Shown here one piece after another: positions 47,001 to 58,245 of a stretch of DNA of 64,000 nt. Origin of the DNA: Clarireedia homoeocarpa (lineage: Eukaryota > Ascomycota > Leotiomycetes > Helotiales > Rutstroemiaceae). How positions within the stretch are numbered: the first letter of the stretch is position 1; every line of letters starts with the position of its first letter. A program made the position numbers and the translations under genes. A model generated the notes under the pieces. The model saw nothing but the letters and a program-made list of their open reading frames with translations, did not search any database and was not told the origin of the DNA. The DNA lies in NCBI GenBank assembly GCA_001465935.1, contig LNKV01000033.1, positions 1 to 64,000 of the forward strand. Direction: 5' to 3'.

Positions 47001-48758
47001 TCATATTCTCACGACTTCTCGATAGCCCAACTCAGCGTCCGCTTCTATCTCGACCAATAATTCTGGTCCAATCAGTCCAGAAACCACCAACGTGTTAGCT
47101 GGCCTTGTTCCGACACATGCAAAGGCCCAGCCATGCGCATAAGCTGCATCCTCACAATATTTTTCGTCTTGTACCATGATCCTTGTGCGAACAACATCTG
47201 ACAAATCACCACCTAAAGCCTTAAGAGCACGTGCAATAATGTCGATGGCGGCGACGGTTTGGCTTCTTACACTGGTACTACCTAATACTGGGAGACGTGT
47301 GATTGGCGAATTCGCAGTGGTGCCGGACACACGAATTACATTGCCTGTCCTTACCGCGCGACAGTAGCTCTGGAGAATTCATCAATATCGTATCACAAAG
47401 TAGAAATAGAAATGGAAAACTCACAGCTATCGGTTCCCACTTGCTACCGGACGAGTACTCTACCCTCGCACCAGCCGCCACTGCTTTTGCTACTTTGATA
47501 CCTTGATCGCTCTCCTCCAGGTGATCACTGAGATCCCCCTTGGCAGTCAAAAATGGCGCTCGTCGATACTCATCTCCACAATCTCCAGGAATATCTGTCA
47601 GTCCTTCTTGAGCCTCCGCAATCAACCTCTTGTCCTCATCATCCAAAGCAAAACTGAACGCAGCCAAATTACTAGCCGTGTACTTGTCCGAAGAAGCAGA
47701 TAACCGAGATCCTACAATCACTGCTTTCACAGCCGGTATATTCAACACATGTCTCGTAGCTACCGCCGCAATCGGTACGCCATGTTTCTTCGCAACTGTC
47801 GACAACGCTTCTAGCACGACTTGGTACGCAGCCCATCCTCCCGCTGCATTGATAAATCTGAGATACTTCCTCAGGCTCCAATTAAGCTCCTCTGTATTTT
47901 TTGGTTCGGCTGCCCCAAGCCATTTCTCAGTCAGGTACCCACCAAGAAGCGTGCCGTAAGCCAAGATACCCACTCCACGCTCGATGCAGAGCAGAGAAAG
48001 GCGCCCTCGCGCACAGCGTCGGTCGATCACGGAGCAAGATACTTGGTTTGTGGCGATTTCGAAACTAGAATCAAGAAGGAGTTCGAGGTGTGCGGCATCG
48101 GTGTTGGTCATTCCTATGAGGCCTATCTTACCCTGCTCTTGGAGAGTGCGAAGATGGTCAAGATTGTGGATGTAGCTAGGGTCTGTGTAATCCCATGCGT
48201 GGTCTGTTATGAGAACAATATTAAGATTCTTGGAATTTTGAAAACGAAGATTGAAGAAAAGAAAAGAAAAGGCGGCTTACACTGTAAAAGGTCGATTTTC
48301 GATTGCTTCATTCGTGTGAGTGCTAAATCTACAGCTACTTCTGCATTCTCAAACGTTGTTACTCCGTCCTCAGGTGGGCACCATTTTGTGAAGGCGATCA
48401 TTTTCTTGGTTGAACTGCTATTGTGCTGACCTATTATGAGTTCTGATTCTGTAGTTTTAGCATTCGCTTCATTTACTCCAGGATTCAGTCAAGGTCCAAT
48501 TACCAGCATCGCCATAATGGTCCGCCATATCGAAGCAATCGAGCCCTGCATCTATTCTGTGCTTTCATGTTAGCATGATCCTGTCTATCAATTAGTAGGG
48601 AATTGTTACAATGGCTCCATGGCACTCGCTGCCGCAGTAACATCGATATTTTGATCATGGCCTCCTGCTAGTTGCCATAAACCATTGATCATACGTGGAA
48701 TTTCAAGTGAGCCACCAATAATGGTTCTCTCGGGTTTGAGGGTGTTTGTCGAAGACAT
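47001..48758 (-). CDS. Aldo/keto reductase fused to a RidA (YjgF) domain
   Basis: One 505-residue protein from five minus-strand exons: 48758-48610, 48556-48504, 48448-48281, 48203-47425, 47369-47001; all introns are GT-AG and all junctions keep frame. Residues about 10-345 are an aldo/keto reductase: GGSLEIPRMINGLWQLAGG, the catalytic region FDMADHYGDA (Asp 59, Tyr 64), DLLQYHAWDYTDPSY, and a late motif VKAVIVGSRLS. NAD(P)H-dependent carbonyl reduction or sugar oxidation is expected. Residues about 368-505 are a RidA-like domain: YSSGSKWEPIASYCRAV, IRVSGTTA, and IIARALKALGGDLSDVVRTR with its conserved final Arg. RidA proteins hydrolyse reactive enamine/imine intermediates of amino-acid metabolism. 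The intron at 47370-47424 lies inside the RidA domain, arguing against a missed stop. Substrates are unknown. Confidence 0.88.
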
Positions 48759-49507
48759 CTCTGATTTCTGGGTCTCTATGCGATCAATTCATTCAGTTGT
48801 CTTGGGAGTAGAGGAATTCAGGCAATCGACGTTTACGCTTTCGCATCCATCTAACGTCCCGAAATTTTGGCGGGGTGAGTCACCCCTCCCGTTCGCAATA
48901 CGCAGCGTACCTTCTGTTCCCACAGCAACCAGGCCATCCTCTGTCTTCGCCTTCATCGGCCATCCTCCGCATTGCATTGACATATCATTCTTTAACCATA
49001 TCCAGGAGGCTTCAGTTCTGAACCCCCTCGCTTACATACAAGCGTTCCTATCTCCCTCCGTCTCCGCTTCCGCTTCCGCTGCCACACGTTTTTTGCTGCT
49101 TGTACCAAAGAACCCTGGCTTGGTTCAACTGCAGATAAAGATAAGAGACCGGAATCATTGGGAATTATGAGTATTTGTATGGTTGGATAATCGTCTCCTT
49201 TACAACTAGGTCGGGGCAAGTGGGCAATGATAAGCCTTTCTTCCGATTACGCTGGCGATCTACCAAGAATGGGGTTCGTTAACCCGTGGTTGCAGTGAAA
49301 AGGTGGGGTAGAGATAGATGTTTATCGTGGCATCGACTTCGATACCGGGACTGCGTGTGCATGTAAATAGATTGGGCAATGGTGTATATGGTCTGATAAA
49401 GTTTGTACAATAGGTTTATATGATATATATATCATGAATATACCCCCGATTACTCGCATGGGCAAGTGGATAAGTAAGAGTTCTTATTACTCATAAATTC
49501 ATCCCGT
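48759..49507. promoter_or_regulatory. Divergent promoter, AKR-RidA / amino-acid permease
   Basis: A 749-bp region between two divergent start codons. No gene is supported inside it. Shared control of both genes is likely from layout only; no specific site was recognised. Confidence 0.4.
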
Positions 49508-51640
49508 ATGGCCGACACCATTCAGCATCCTGCTTTAGCAGGAGCTAAGGACAACGGAAAGGATATCGCAGACGTCGATGTTAACTCGCTCAAGCAAGGT
49601 GAAGCCAAGTCCGAACCATGGGGTAATGAAACGCATAGAGAGTTTAAAAGTAGACATCTTAGTATGTTAGCTGTTGGTGGCACTATCGGGTTAGTCGAAG
49701 AATTCGAGCATGAAAGACGACAGCGACTGATGACTTGAACCACAGAACTGGACTCTTCCTCATTTCAGGTGCTACAATTGCAACAGCAGGGCCAGTAGGC
49801 GCGGTGCTAGCTTTTATTGTTTCGGGTATTTTCGTCTATCTGGTTGTTGCTACCGTTAGTTCTCATTCCCTCAAATAGAGAGAGTATTAATCTAACAGCA
49901 AGTAGATTGGTGAAATCGCCACAATATTTCCAGTCTCCGGTTCATTCGCAGCGTTCGGTGATCGCTTCTTTGATCCGGCATTGGGGTTTGCGGAAGGTTG
50001 GTCTTATGTAAATTCTGACACACCCCGCCATCTAACTTAGGCATTGTGCTGACTCAACTATTAGTGGTCTCTTTGGGTTCTCACATTACCCTCCGAACTG
50101 TCGTCTGCGGGCATCATCATAAGCTACTGGCTACCTGATATTGGGACCTGGGTATGGGCTTTGGTGTTTCTGATTGTGATTATTGGTAAGAAAAGGACCT
50201 TTTTCTACCAACCTAGACATGCATCCTCTGTTTTGATATCCAGCTGATATCAATGGAAAAGTAATCAACCTATTCGGTGTTCGCTGGTTTGGCGAAGCAG
50301 AGTTCTTCTTCAGCTTTCTCAAAGTCCTCGTCGTCATAGTATTCATCCTCGTCGGACTTATCCTGAACGGAGGAGGTATACACGGTCATGCGGCCAAAGG
50401 ATTCGATTATTGGAAGTCTTCTACTGCAGGTGCTCCATTTGCTGCAGGGTGGCCTGGTGTTCTATCAGCGCTGTGCACTGCATTTTTGAGCTATGGTGGA
50501 ACGGAGTTGGTAGGTTTAACGGCTGGTGAGGCGAAGAATCCCAGAAGGTGAGATTGCTTGTGACATTGAAGATGCAATATCGTGCTAATATTAGAACAGA
50601 GACGTGCCCAGAGCGATCAAGGGGACTTTAGGCAGAATATTGTTGTGCTATGTGGGATCTATCTTTGTGATTGTAGGTACTGATCCCACACCTCTGAAAC
50701 GAAATCTAACCTTTCCGCACAGAGTATTAACATCAAATCGACCGACCAGTCACTTCTCACTAGCTCAGCCAAAGAAATCGCAGTGTCCCCTTTCACACTG
50801 GTTTTCAAAGACGCTGGGATTGCAGCTGCAGCAAGTATAATGAATACCGCGATCCTAATCGCGGTCGTTAGTGCGGGAAACACAAGTGTAAGATATTCCA
50901 TCATGCTCGCCGCACGGCAATTGACATATTCCAGGTGTACGCTAGCTCACGTATTCTTTTCGCGCTCGCGAAAAATGGACAATCACCAAAAATCTTCGCA
51001 TCGACTTGGCAAAAGAATGGCGTGCCGCTTCCTGCCATGGCCGTCAGTATCCTAATCGGCTTCGTGGCTTTCTTCGGCGCCATCTTCGGTCAGGGTGTGG
51101 TTTTTACCTGGCTTTACAACCTGTATGCTTTCTATTCCATTTAGGATTTCATTTTGCTAACATATATTGTGCAGAATTGCGATCTGTAATTTGCTCATCT
51201 ACATGTCCCAATGCCTTGTCCACATCCGTTTCCGTATCGGCTGGATACGCCAGAATAATGCCCTTTCTGATCTGCCGTTCAAAGCGGGTATCTTTCCCTA
51301 CACTTCGATCTTCGCATTTATGATGGGTTGCTTGATAGTTGCGGGTGAGGGATACGTAGCCGCTACAACGAAACCCTTTGCGTGGGCTAATATTGTCGCT
51401 ATTGTAAGTTCATCTCCCCTCCCCACAAGTCGTAGCAATGTTAACCATGAGTCTAGTACACCGGTGTTCCCGTCTTCTTCATTCTATATGGAGTCTGGAA
51501 AGTAATTAAGAAGGTACAATTCCCCAATTTTGTTTCTTCTCTGGAGTTGATAGCTAACGATGAAATAGACCAAATTGGTACCGTACTCAGAAATGGACTT
51601 CGAAACAGGAAGATCGCAACCACCGACTAACGAGGTGTAA
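49508..51640 (+). CDS. Amino-acid permease (APC family, fungal YAT type)
   Basis: A plasma-membrane amino-acid:proton symporter of 527 residues in eleven exons: 49508-49689, 49746-49854, 49906-50007, 50065-50185, 50262-50547, 50600-50672, 50723-50887, 50935-51122, 51175-51403, 51457-51513, 51569-51640. The total is divisible by three and all introns are GT-AG. Family marks: cytosolic tail, then HLSMLAVGGTIGTGLFLISG (segment 1), TIFPVSGSFAAFGDRFFDPA, WVLTLPSELSSAGIIISYW, NLFGVRWFGEAEFFFSFLKV, SYGGTELVGLTAGEAKNPRR (with the conserved E-x-x-N-P-R), and YASSRILFALAKNGQSP. About twelve membrane segments. The late loop RFRIGWIRQNNALSDLPFKA suits Dip5/Gap1-like members; specificity cannot be read. 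Gene looks intact. Confidence 0.93.
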
Positions 51641-51690
51641 GACCCATTATCATCCGATGCCATTCAGACGACCATTCGGACTACAGGAGT

Positions 51691-51902
51691 NNNNNNNNNN
51701 NNNNNNNNNNNNNNNNNNNNNNNNNNNNNNNNNNNNNNNNNNNNNNNNNNNNNNNNNNNNNNNNNNNNNNNNNNNNNNNNNNNNNNNNNNNNNNNNNNNN
51801 NNNNNNNNNNNNNNNNNNNNNNNNNNNNNNNNNNNNNNNNNNNNNNNNNNNNNNNNNNNNNNNNNNNNNNNNNNNNNNNNNNNCCCCCCCCCCCCCCCCC
51901 CC
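51691..51902. other. Assembly gap followed by a C19 homopolymer
   Basis: N at 51691-51883, then nineteen C at 51884-51902. The homopolymer at a gap edge is probably a sequencing artefact, or a true G/C tract that broke assembly. It lies just downstream of the permease. Confidence 0.9.
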
Positions 51903-52255
51903 TGATCAAAATGAGGATCCAGAGCAGCAAAACGAATATTTTGCCACGAATTATTTTAAATAGACCTCTTTCCTAAACTAATTATAATAACCAGGCAGAG
52001 ATGAATGATACAGAGCATTGTATTAGAGAAATTTTCGAAGAAGTGCACAGTATCTTTTGTGTTTCTCAACGACCGTTGAGAGAGAGCTGTATTTAGGTTG
52101 GATAGCATGCATGATTTGGCTAGATATTTAACAGTCCGAGACAAGACATCAAACAAATTTCCTCTCACTAAAACTATCCGTGTAGTCTTAGGCTTATGCT
52201 GGTGATCTATCTGCCCATCTAAAAACCCGTCTCGAGTAATTTCTAGGCTACGCAA

Positions 52256-53371
52256 ACGGTTAACCGTGGGAGTCCCATGGCATTGCTAATTCAATCCGCG
52301 GATTATCCGTTACAGAGCGGATATTTGAAATCTCAGATAGTTAGTCTATAGGTAATCCGTAAATATCTACAGGGTATCTGTCAATCCGTGGGTAATCTGT
52401 AAATATACGGATAATCCGTCAATTTGAAGGTATTCCTAGAATAAGTGGGTATTTTAAGCCTAGAACCTAAGGTTTTAAGCTTTGAAGCCTTAAGCTTAAG
52501 GCTTCAAACTCCAATTAGCAGCTTGCTGCCTTAATATTCTGGCTTGAACACGTGACCCTGTTCTGAGGGTTGCTTTAAATTTTTCCCGCACGGACCATAA
52601 CACAAATCTAGGCTTCTGATTGGTCATAAACGCCTTTTTTTTTTACTGCCGGGCGGTGAAGCACCCCCGGAGGTTTTTAATGCCGACCCCATCAAAATCA
52701 ACACTGCCTGAGGCCAGCGGTATAGCAAATGGTGTAGCATGGCAAATGGCATGGCAAATGGCATGGCTAATGCGATGGCTAATGCGATGGCTAATGCGAT
52801 AGCAAATGGCATAGCAAATGCGATGGCTAATGCGATAGCAAATGCGATGGCTAATTCAATGGCAAATGCAATGGCAAATGCAATGGCAAATGGTATCGCG
52901 AATGGCATGGCAAATGGCATGGCAAATGGCATAGCAAATGGCATAGCAAATGGCATGGCAAATCGCAAATGGCATGGCAAATGGCATGGCAAATGGTATG
53001 GCAAATGGCATCGCAAATAGTATAGCAAATAGTCTGCCTCCACGGCAGTGGCCCTCGGAGAGCCAGCGGAGCGTCACTCACTAAAAGTAAGCTGCCCCCA
53101 ATTGCACTGCAGTTCCCTAGTTTTTTAAGGATATACTTTTTATACTAATAATCTTTATACTAGGTATAAAAGTTATCCAAGTATTTGTACACTTTTTATA
53201 TATTTTTATATATATTTATATATTTATATATATACGGATTATCCGTGGAATACCCACAGTTAACTGTAAATCTGCAAAGCAGATTATAATTTTAAAATAC
53301 TATCCGCGGATTGTGAAAAGAGAGGGGACCCCAACCGCGGAGCGGAGCGGTTTAGGAGTATCCGCGGTTAC
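52256..53371. repeat. Repeat island with ATCCGYGG words and a dispersed module
   Basis: It starts with the 12-bp palindrome ACGGTTAACCGT (52256-52267), followed by many forms of ATCCGCGGATTATCCGT and GGATAATCCGT up to about 52425. The right side (53234-53371) again has ACGGATTATCCGTGG, ATCCGCGGATTG and ATCCGCGGTTAC. Between them are a module shared with 30.2 kb (52597-52658), a 12-bp minisatellite and A+T-rich sequence. It looks like a non-autonomous transposable element with sub-terminal repeats, but no exact ends or target duplication could be fixed. Confidence 0.5.
52722..53033 (+). repeat. 12-bp minisatellite (ATGGCAAATGGC/ATGGCTAATGCG)
   Basis: About 26 degenerate units. Both strands stay open because the unit lacks stops (MANG/MANA on plus; FAMP or HAIC types on minus), giving false frames. 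The same unit family is at 30271-30405. Confidence 0.88.
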
Positions 53372-53399
53372 AGTTTAATTCCTATCTATCCCCTTAGGT

Positions 53400-54209
53400 G
53401 CCAACCACAAGCGACTCCACGAAAACGAGGATCGCCAAATCGCGAATACCGCTCGAGGGGATAAGCTACTCTGAATTGTAAAAGCATCTTTTAATATCAA
53501 TCTAGACGCACTACCAACTCGATATTATCATGTGAATCATGAGAAAGAAAAAGAAACTGAAAATTATCTATATTTTCAATGTAGAATCCCGTATCCTTTA
53601 ACATTATATCCAAGGGTAGCTAGTCCAGCCCAGTGGTATCCAGCCCAGTTGTATCCAGTCCTACTCCCTATTACATACAAAGAAATTCGCCGATCGCCAT
53701 ATCGCCGTTCTACTCCAGAGCGCATGCAGAGAGCATGCCATAGATATCTCAAAACTCCAACGCTGTGTACGCCTCTATCTGTCTAACTATTTATCCATCT
53801 AGCTATCTGAAAATGACATCTATCATGAGTTAAACGGAATAATATTGAGATGGTACTAGAGACCAAAAATCAAACAGGAATGTGGGATGTGGGATGAAAG
53901 AATGAAAAAACTGGAATTGAAAACCTTTCCCCATATCCAAAATTGTCTTTTAACTACTCAAAATAAGTCACTCTTTCCGGAAGAGTAATTGTGGTTTGCG
54001 CCGAGCTTTCAAGCAAAAGAAGAAATATTAATATTTGACCGCACTTTGACATTGGCCCTCATCATCACTGAACGTGTGACGACTACACGATCAGTCTCGA
54101 TTCCGAATAATGAAGATACGTGAGACGAATCTCATTTGTCGTACTTTCATTAGATTCATATAGCCTCGTATCGTGTTCTCGCTCGTAATCAACATTCCAC
54201 ACGGCTAAA
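53400..54209. other. Intergenic region
   Basis: Contains a few short direct repeats (GTATCCAGCCCAGT near 53635-53660) and otherwise no feature I can support. Confidence 0.5.
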
Positions 54210-56096
54210 TCAAACCTCCTGTTCAAGAAGCTCCTCCTCATGAAGCCCCTGATCGATTCCTAAACTGCTAGGATGAACATCCTTTGACCAACTGCCTGTG
54301 TCCCTAAGACTTTCAATATCTTCTTCGCCCGTCCTCAAGGAAAGTCCAGTAGTAGATTCGGGAGCTTCTTCTTTCCCACAAGTCGCATAGGAGCAATGAT
54401 GTTCCAATTGTTCTTGCCTGGGCGAGTTGTCTTTATCCTGGTAGTGGGATAATATGTGTTTTTCAAAGTTCTCATAATCCTCTATAGACAGGATCTGGAA
54501 GCTTTCGGGGCAGTCTTTGATGAAGCAAACCTTAGGGCACCTGGTAAGGTCGATGGAATGGGTTATATCCTGACTTCGTAAGTTCTGTCCATGATGACAT
54601 GAGCTGTGATGGGACTTGACGCTGTCTTTCCTCGTGAACTCCTGAGGACAACCTGGTGCTGGACAGCGATACTTTTCTACGGGATGATGTGTTCTAATAT
54701 GTCTGATGATCCCATTGCGGTGGGAAATCCCCGATGTGCAATAGCACCAATAACGGTTCTGTCGGTCGTTTGAGGAGGTAGTAGTTGAGTTTGTATTTGT
54801 TCTTGATCGTTTGGCCAAGCGTGAAGCGACATGACTCGAGTCTTCGTTCGTACGCTTTGAAGACATCGATGCTCTGGAACTCGGTATTCCGATGCGATTT
54901 GACCATCCTAGAGCAAGTGGATGGGCTGCCCCGGACAACAGGTTAGCCATTGGACCCTGAGCTCTCAGTCGCCATCCATCGTCATAATAAGCTTCATCGA
55001 CGGCGTCACATAATTTTATGGCCACTGCGGTCCTATCCTGATTGACAGTAGCTCGAAGGATTCTCTTAATGAGATAGATAATATCGGGTTCAGATGGAGT
55101 GCTCCCTGGACGCCCCAAACCATAAATTCGAGCAGCATGTTGTCCATAATTGAATTTTAGTTCATCTTTGAGCATGGATACTTGGAGGATCTCCTGATCC
55201 GCTGCTAAATTGACCAGCAGTCTTTCGACAGCCGTCAAGAGAATTCCCCAAATACGGTTATCAGATTTTATACATCTTTTCAAATCTTTATAACCATTGA
55301 TCGATGTATCTTCGTCGCCCTGGGAAGTGCTGTCGATTGTTACAGCTGGACGTTCTGGGATGGATCGTGAGTTGGATTCGGCGTCTCCGCGATGTTGAAT
55401 TGTTTGCGGTTCCATCGATAGTGGTCGATCGCTCGCTTGGGGAGCGTGATATGCAACCTATACGCAAGATATCGTAAGTTTACATGTAAGAGAGCCACAA
55501 GTAAAAGAAGGGATTTGTTTAGTGTAAACTTAGAAAGAACAAATGAAAATATTCAGCTCTAGCTAAACATAATCCAACACATGCCAAAGCCTATGCCGGC
55601 TTGTGAGCTAGAAGTTGTCATAGAGGCGGGGTATTCAATGAGAAAGAAAGTCGCGGCGGTGACTTACCGAAGTGTTCGGACCGTTCTCTTGGGACTGTTT
55701 GGGTGAGTTCTGAAGTGGAATTTGACAGTTATCGGGATCTGATGAGGTCTGATGGTGGTGCGGACTTGTCGTTGGCTGTTCTAGCCTCCGAAAGTTCATG
55801 AACTGTCGCGGCGGTGGAACGGGTTGAGAAGACCCCGCGGTAGCTGGTGACGATGGTCCAGTTATTGCTGAATTGCCGGCCTCCACTCGTTTCTGCTCAC
55901 AGCTGCACTGAAGATCGCTTGCACATTGCGGATGCAATGGCGTATATATAGGTTGTTTTATTTCTGAATTTGGTGAGATACTCTCGGCGTTGTTGGAATC
56001 CTCAAGCCCATTGCTCCAATTTGCGTTGTCGAAATGTTCCGACGGGTCGAAGCGAATTGAGGTATCCAAATCCCTCGGTTGGTTGTACCCTTTCAT
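54210..56096 (-). CDS. C2H2 zinc-finger protein
   Basis: Two exons (56096-55668, 55457-54210; 210-nt intron) give 558 residues. The N-terminal third is low-complexity, rich in Pro, Ser and Asn. Residues about 160-310 form a helical domain (CIKSDNRIWGILLTAVERLL, IYLIKRILRATVNQDRTAV) resembling the region that precedes the fingers in many fungal C2H2 proteins. The finger region has YWCYCTSGISHRNGIIRHIR, then YRCPAPGCPQEFTRKDSVKS with following His residues (one good C2H2 finger), and a later CFIKDCPESF...HILSH unit that looks degenerate. The tail is acidic. Nuclear DNA binding is likely; target and role unknown. The frame passes from exon 1 (NTS) to exon 2 (VAYHAP) in phase 0. Confidence 0.8.
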
Positions 56097-56461
56097 CTTT
56101 TCCTCCGAGTCAACTTATGGCATCCAAATAGATGTCGGTCCAAATAGATGTCGGTCCAAATACATGCCAGAATGTATTATGCTCTCATTTCGTCTTTTCT
56201 TTCTTTCTGATTTGGTTATTTTGTGCTGCAGGATGAATCAAATTTGCTAATTGTTCTGGTGCATATAATTGTTTACCAAAATTACACTATTTGTTGTCGC
56301 GGGTTCGATGGATCTTACGTATGTATGTCTGCCAAAATCAAGGAACCAATAGATAGCTTTAAATTCAGCTCTAGAGTGATGTTAAATGAAAAACCAGCTT
56401 CCTCGAGTAGTCTTTTCCTGCAGAATATTATTTTGGGGGAGGGAAAGAGCCGTTCCTTGAC

Positions 56462-56760
56462 GGGGGATGGGGATGGAGACGGGGATGGGGATGGAGATGG
56501 AGATGGAGCCGCAACGAAAGGGGTCAGAAATAGTATCCTGAAAGATGTCTCGCAAATAATTTCTTCTCATAGCCCAAAACAAACAATCGTTTTTATTCGA
56601 TGGATAGGATACCTTACTTGTATTTGTAGATCCCTAAATGTGAGAGACGTGTGTAAAAAGGTTGGTTTTTGTTCCCAGCTGTCTCCGCAACGAGAACCAG
56701 AATCCCTTCTCCCATCCCCATCCCCATCCCCATCCCCATCTCCATCTCCATCTCCATCGC
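56462..56760. repeat. Inverted pair of hexamer microsatellites
   Basis: A GGGGAT/GGAGAT run at 56462-56508 and its reverse complement, an ATCCCC/ATCTCC run, at 56711-56760, about 200 bp apart. Single strands could form a long hairpin. Surrounding DNA (56097-57167) has no gene I can support. Confidence 0.75.
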
Positions 56761-57167
56761 CACGGCCAAGCTCCATCGCAATGACCATCACTGTTACCAC
56801 TGAGTCTATCGCTTATCAGTAATGGCCAGTAATGCGTTGTTAAAAAAAAACCCGCCCCTTCACCATGTTGCCACCACACTAGCTGTTCACCCACGGCAGG
56901 GCCCTCTTCATCGTGTACCGACGATCGTCTGTAGTATCAGCAAGCTGTGATATATCAATACACAATAAAAGACAGTATCGGTGATCAGCAAGAGCTCAGT
57001 TCTTCCTGACACGGATTTCCGCCATCCTCAGCGACATCCGTTCAGTGTTTCCTCCACTATACTCCGCACAAACAGAAGGTGGCTTCGAAACATTTGGCGA
57101 TTTGGGCCCCCTAAGAACCGAAGGAAGACATCATAACACACAATCAGACTTATATTAATCCTGAGCC

Positions 57168-57410
57168 ATGTGCGAGTCTCATCGAATCCTGTGGGCATGC
57201 TGCTTGAAGGAGAAGTGGTCCGGCATCAAGCTGTGTGGGCTAGCTCGCAATGCCAACGAGTACTGCCAGCGTCCGAAGCATGTTGAGAGTCGATCCCAAA
57301 AGACATGTTCATCATGTCTATCATCAAAAGCAGAGAGGTAAGCCATTTCGTTTGAGCAAAACCCATGTGTCTCCAGTATTTCTAACTTACGCAGACACGC
57401 CAGACGCTAA
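57168..57410 (+). CDS. Tiny cysteine-rich protein
   Basis: Exon 1 (57168-57337) starts MCESHRILWACCLKEKWSGI and goes on with KLCGLARNANEYCQRPKHVE and KTCSSCLSSK; exon 2 (57395-57410) adds only a few basic residues before TAA. An alternative acceptor at about 57377 keeps the same frame and stop. The result is about 61 residues with eight Cys and no signal peptide, so intracellular zinc binding is conceivable. The layout M-C-x-n-W-x-C ... C-x-L ... C-x2-P-K-H ... C-x2-C resembles short, poorly described fungal proteins. Function unknown; called from the Cys pattern and a good GTAAGC donor. Confidence 0.5.
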
Positions 57411-58245
57411 TTTGCACCGCAAACATGCCCCTGGAACTTTGGGCCTCAAGGACACGTTCCCGAACCAACAGACAGTATCGATACCAGAATAAAAAAGTTG
57501 AGCAGATGGGCCGGGTGCTTCATGTCTTTTCTGTTGAGGAAATTTGGAGCTGTATAGAAACAGTTCACAATTCTTTTTTGCTTCGAGAGCGCATTGAATA
57601 GCTAGCCTTGCTTGCAGGTGCTAGCGATTCGGTGAAAACTGTGTATGCAAGTGTGCAACCAGGACGTTGGACATACTTTTGTATAAAACATACAATTAGG
57701 AATAATGCTATGATGGGTCTTGTTAGCTGGATAGATGGAAGACAAATGAGCAGCTTATCTTAAGTTCATGGTCCAACTCGGTAATGTTTGTTCGTCCACA
57801 CACAGATTGCACAGCCTCTTAGGCATGCTTGGAGCCTCACAATAGTCTTATCTGACACTTGACCGCCAGCGGGGCTTAGGAAAAAGACATATATCCAGTG
57901 ATGGTAGTCGCAGACTGCTGCATGATTTCGAGAAACAGGGCGAAAGCTGGCAATTCGAGCTTTCTTCTGGTGAGAAAATATTGCAACCGGGCGAAGCTCA
58001 TCGCCTGCAGAAAAGCTTCTGCAGGTAAGCTTCTCGCCGGATTTATCCGATGTCTTTCCACGCCTCGTTATATATGAGTGATGAGAATGAGCAGCGCAAT
58101 CGTGTAAAATATTTCTCCTACAATGAGTGAGGCTATGACGGCACTTGTTATATACTTTTGAATGTCGAAACTCTCTGGCAGATCTTAACTATAAGTAGAT
58201 CCCAAATAGTGGCTGTCTGAACACAGCCTCACCCCCTCGTTAAAT
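57411..58245. other. Intergenic region
   Basis: No supported feature; a 61-codon minus-strand frame at 57876-58061 shows no family cue. Confidence 0.5.

Noticed and set aside
47821..48429. 202-codon plus-strand frame.
   Set aside because: Lies opposite the AKR-RidA exons, crosses their introns and shows no domain.
52624..53081. Open frames of up to 139 codons on both strands (MANG-, FAMP- and HAIC-type repeats).
   Set aside because: They come from a 12-bp minisatellite without stop codons; no initiation context, no domain, and the same array at 30.3 kb is clearly a repeat.
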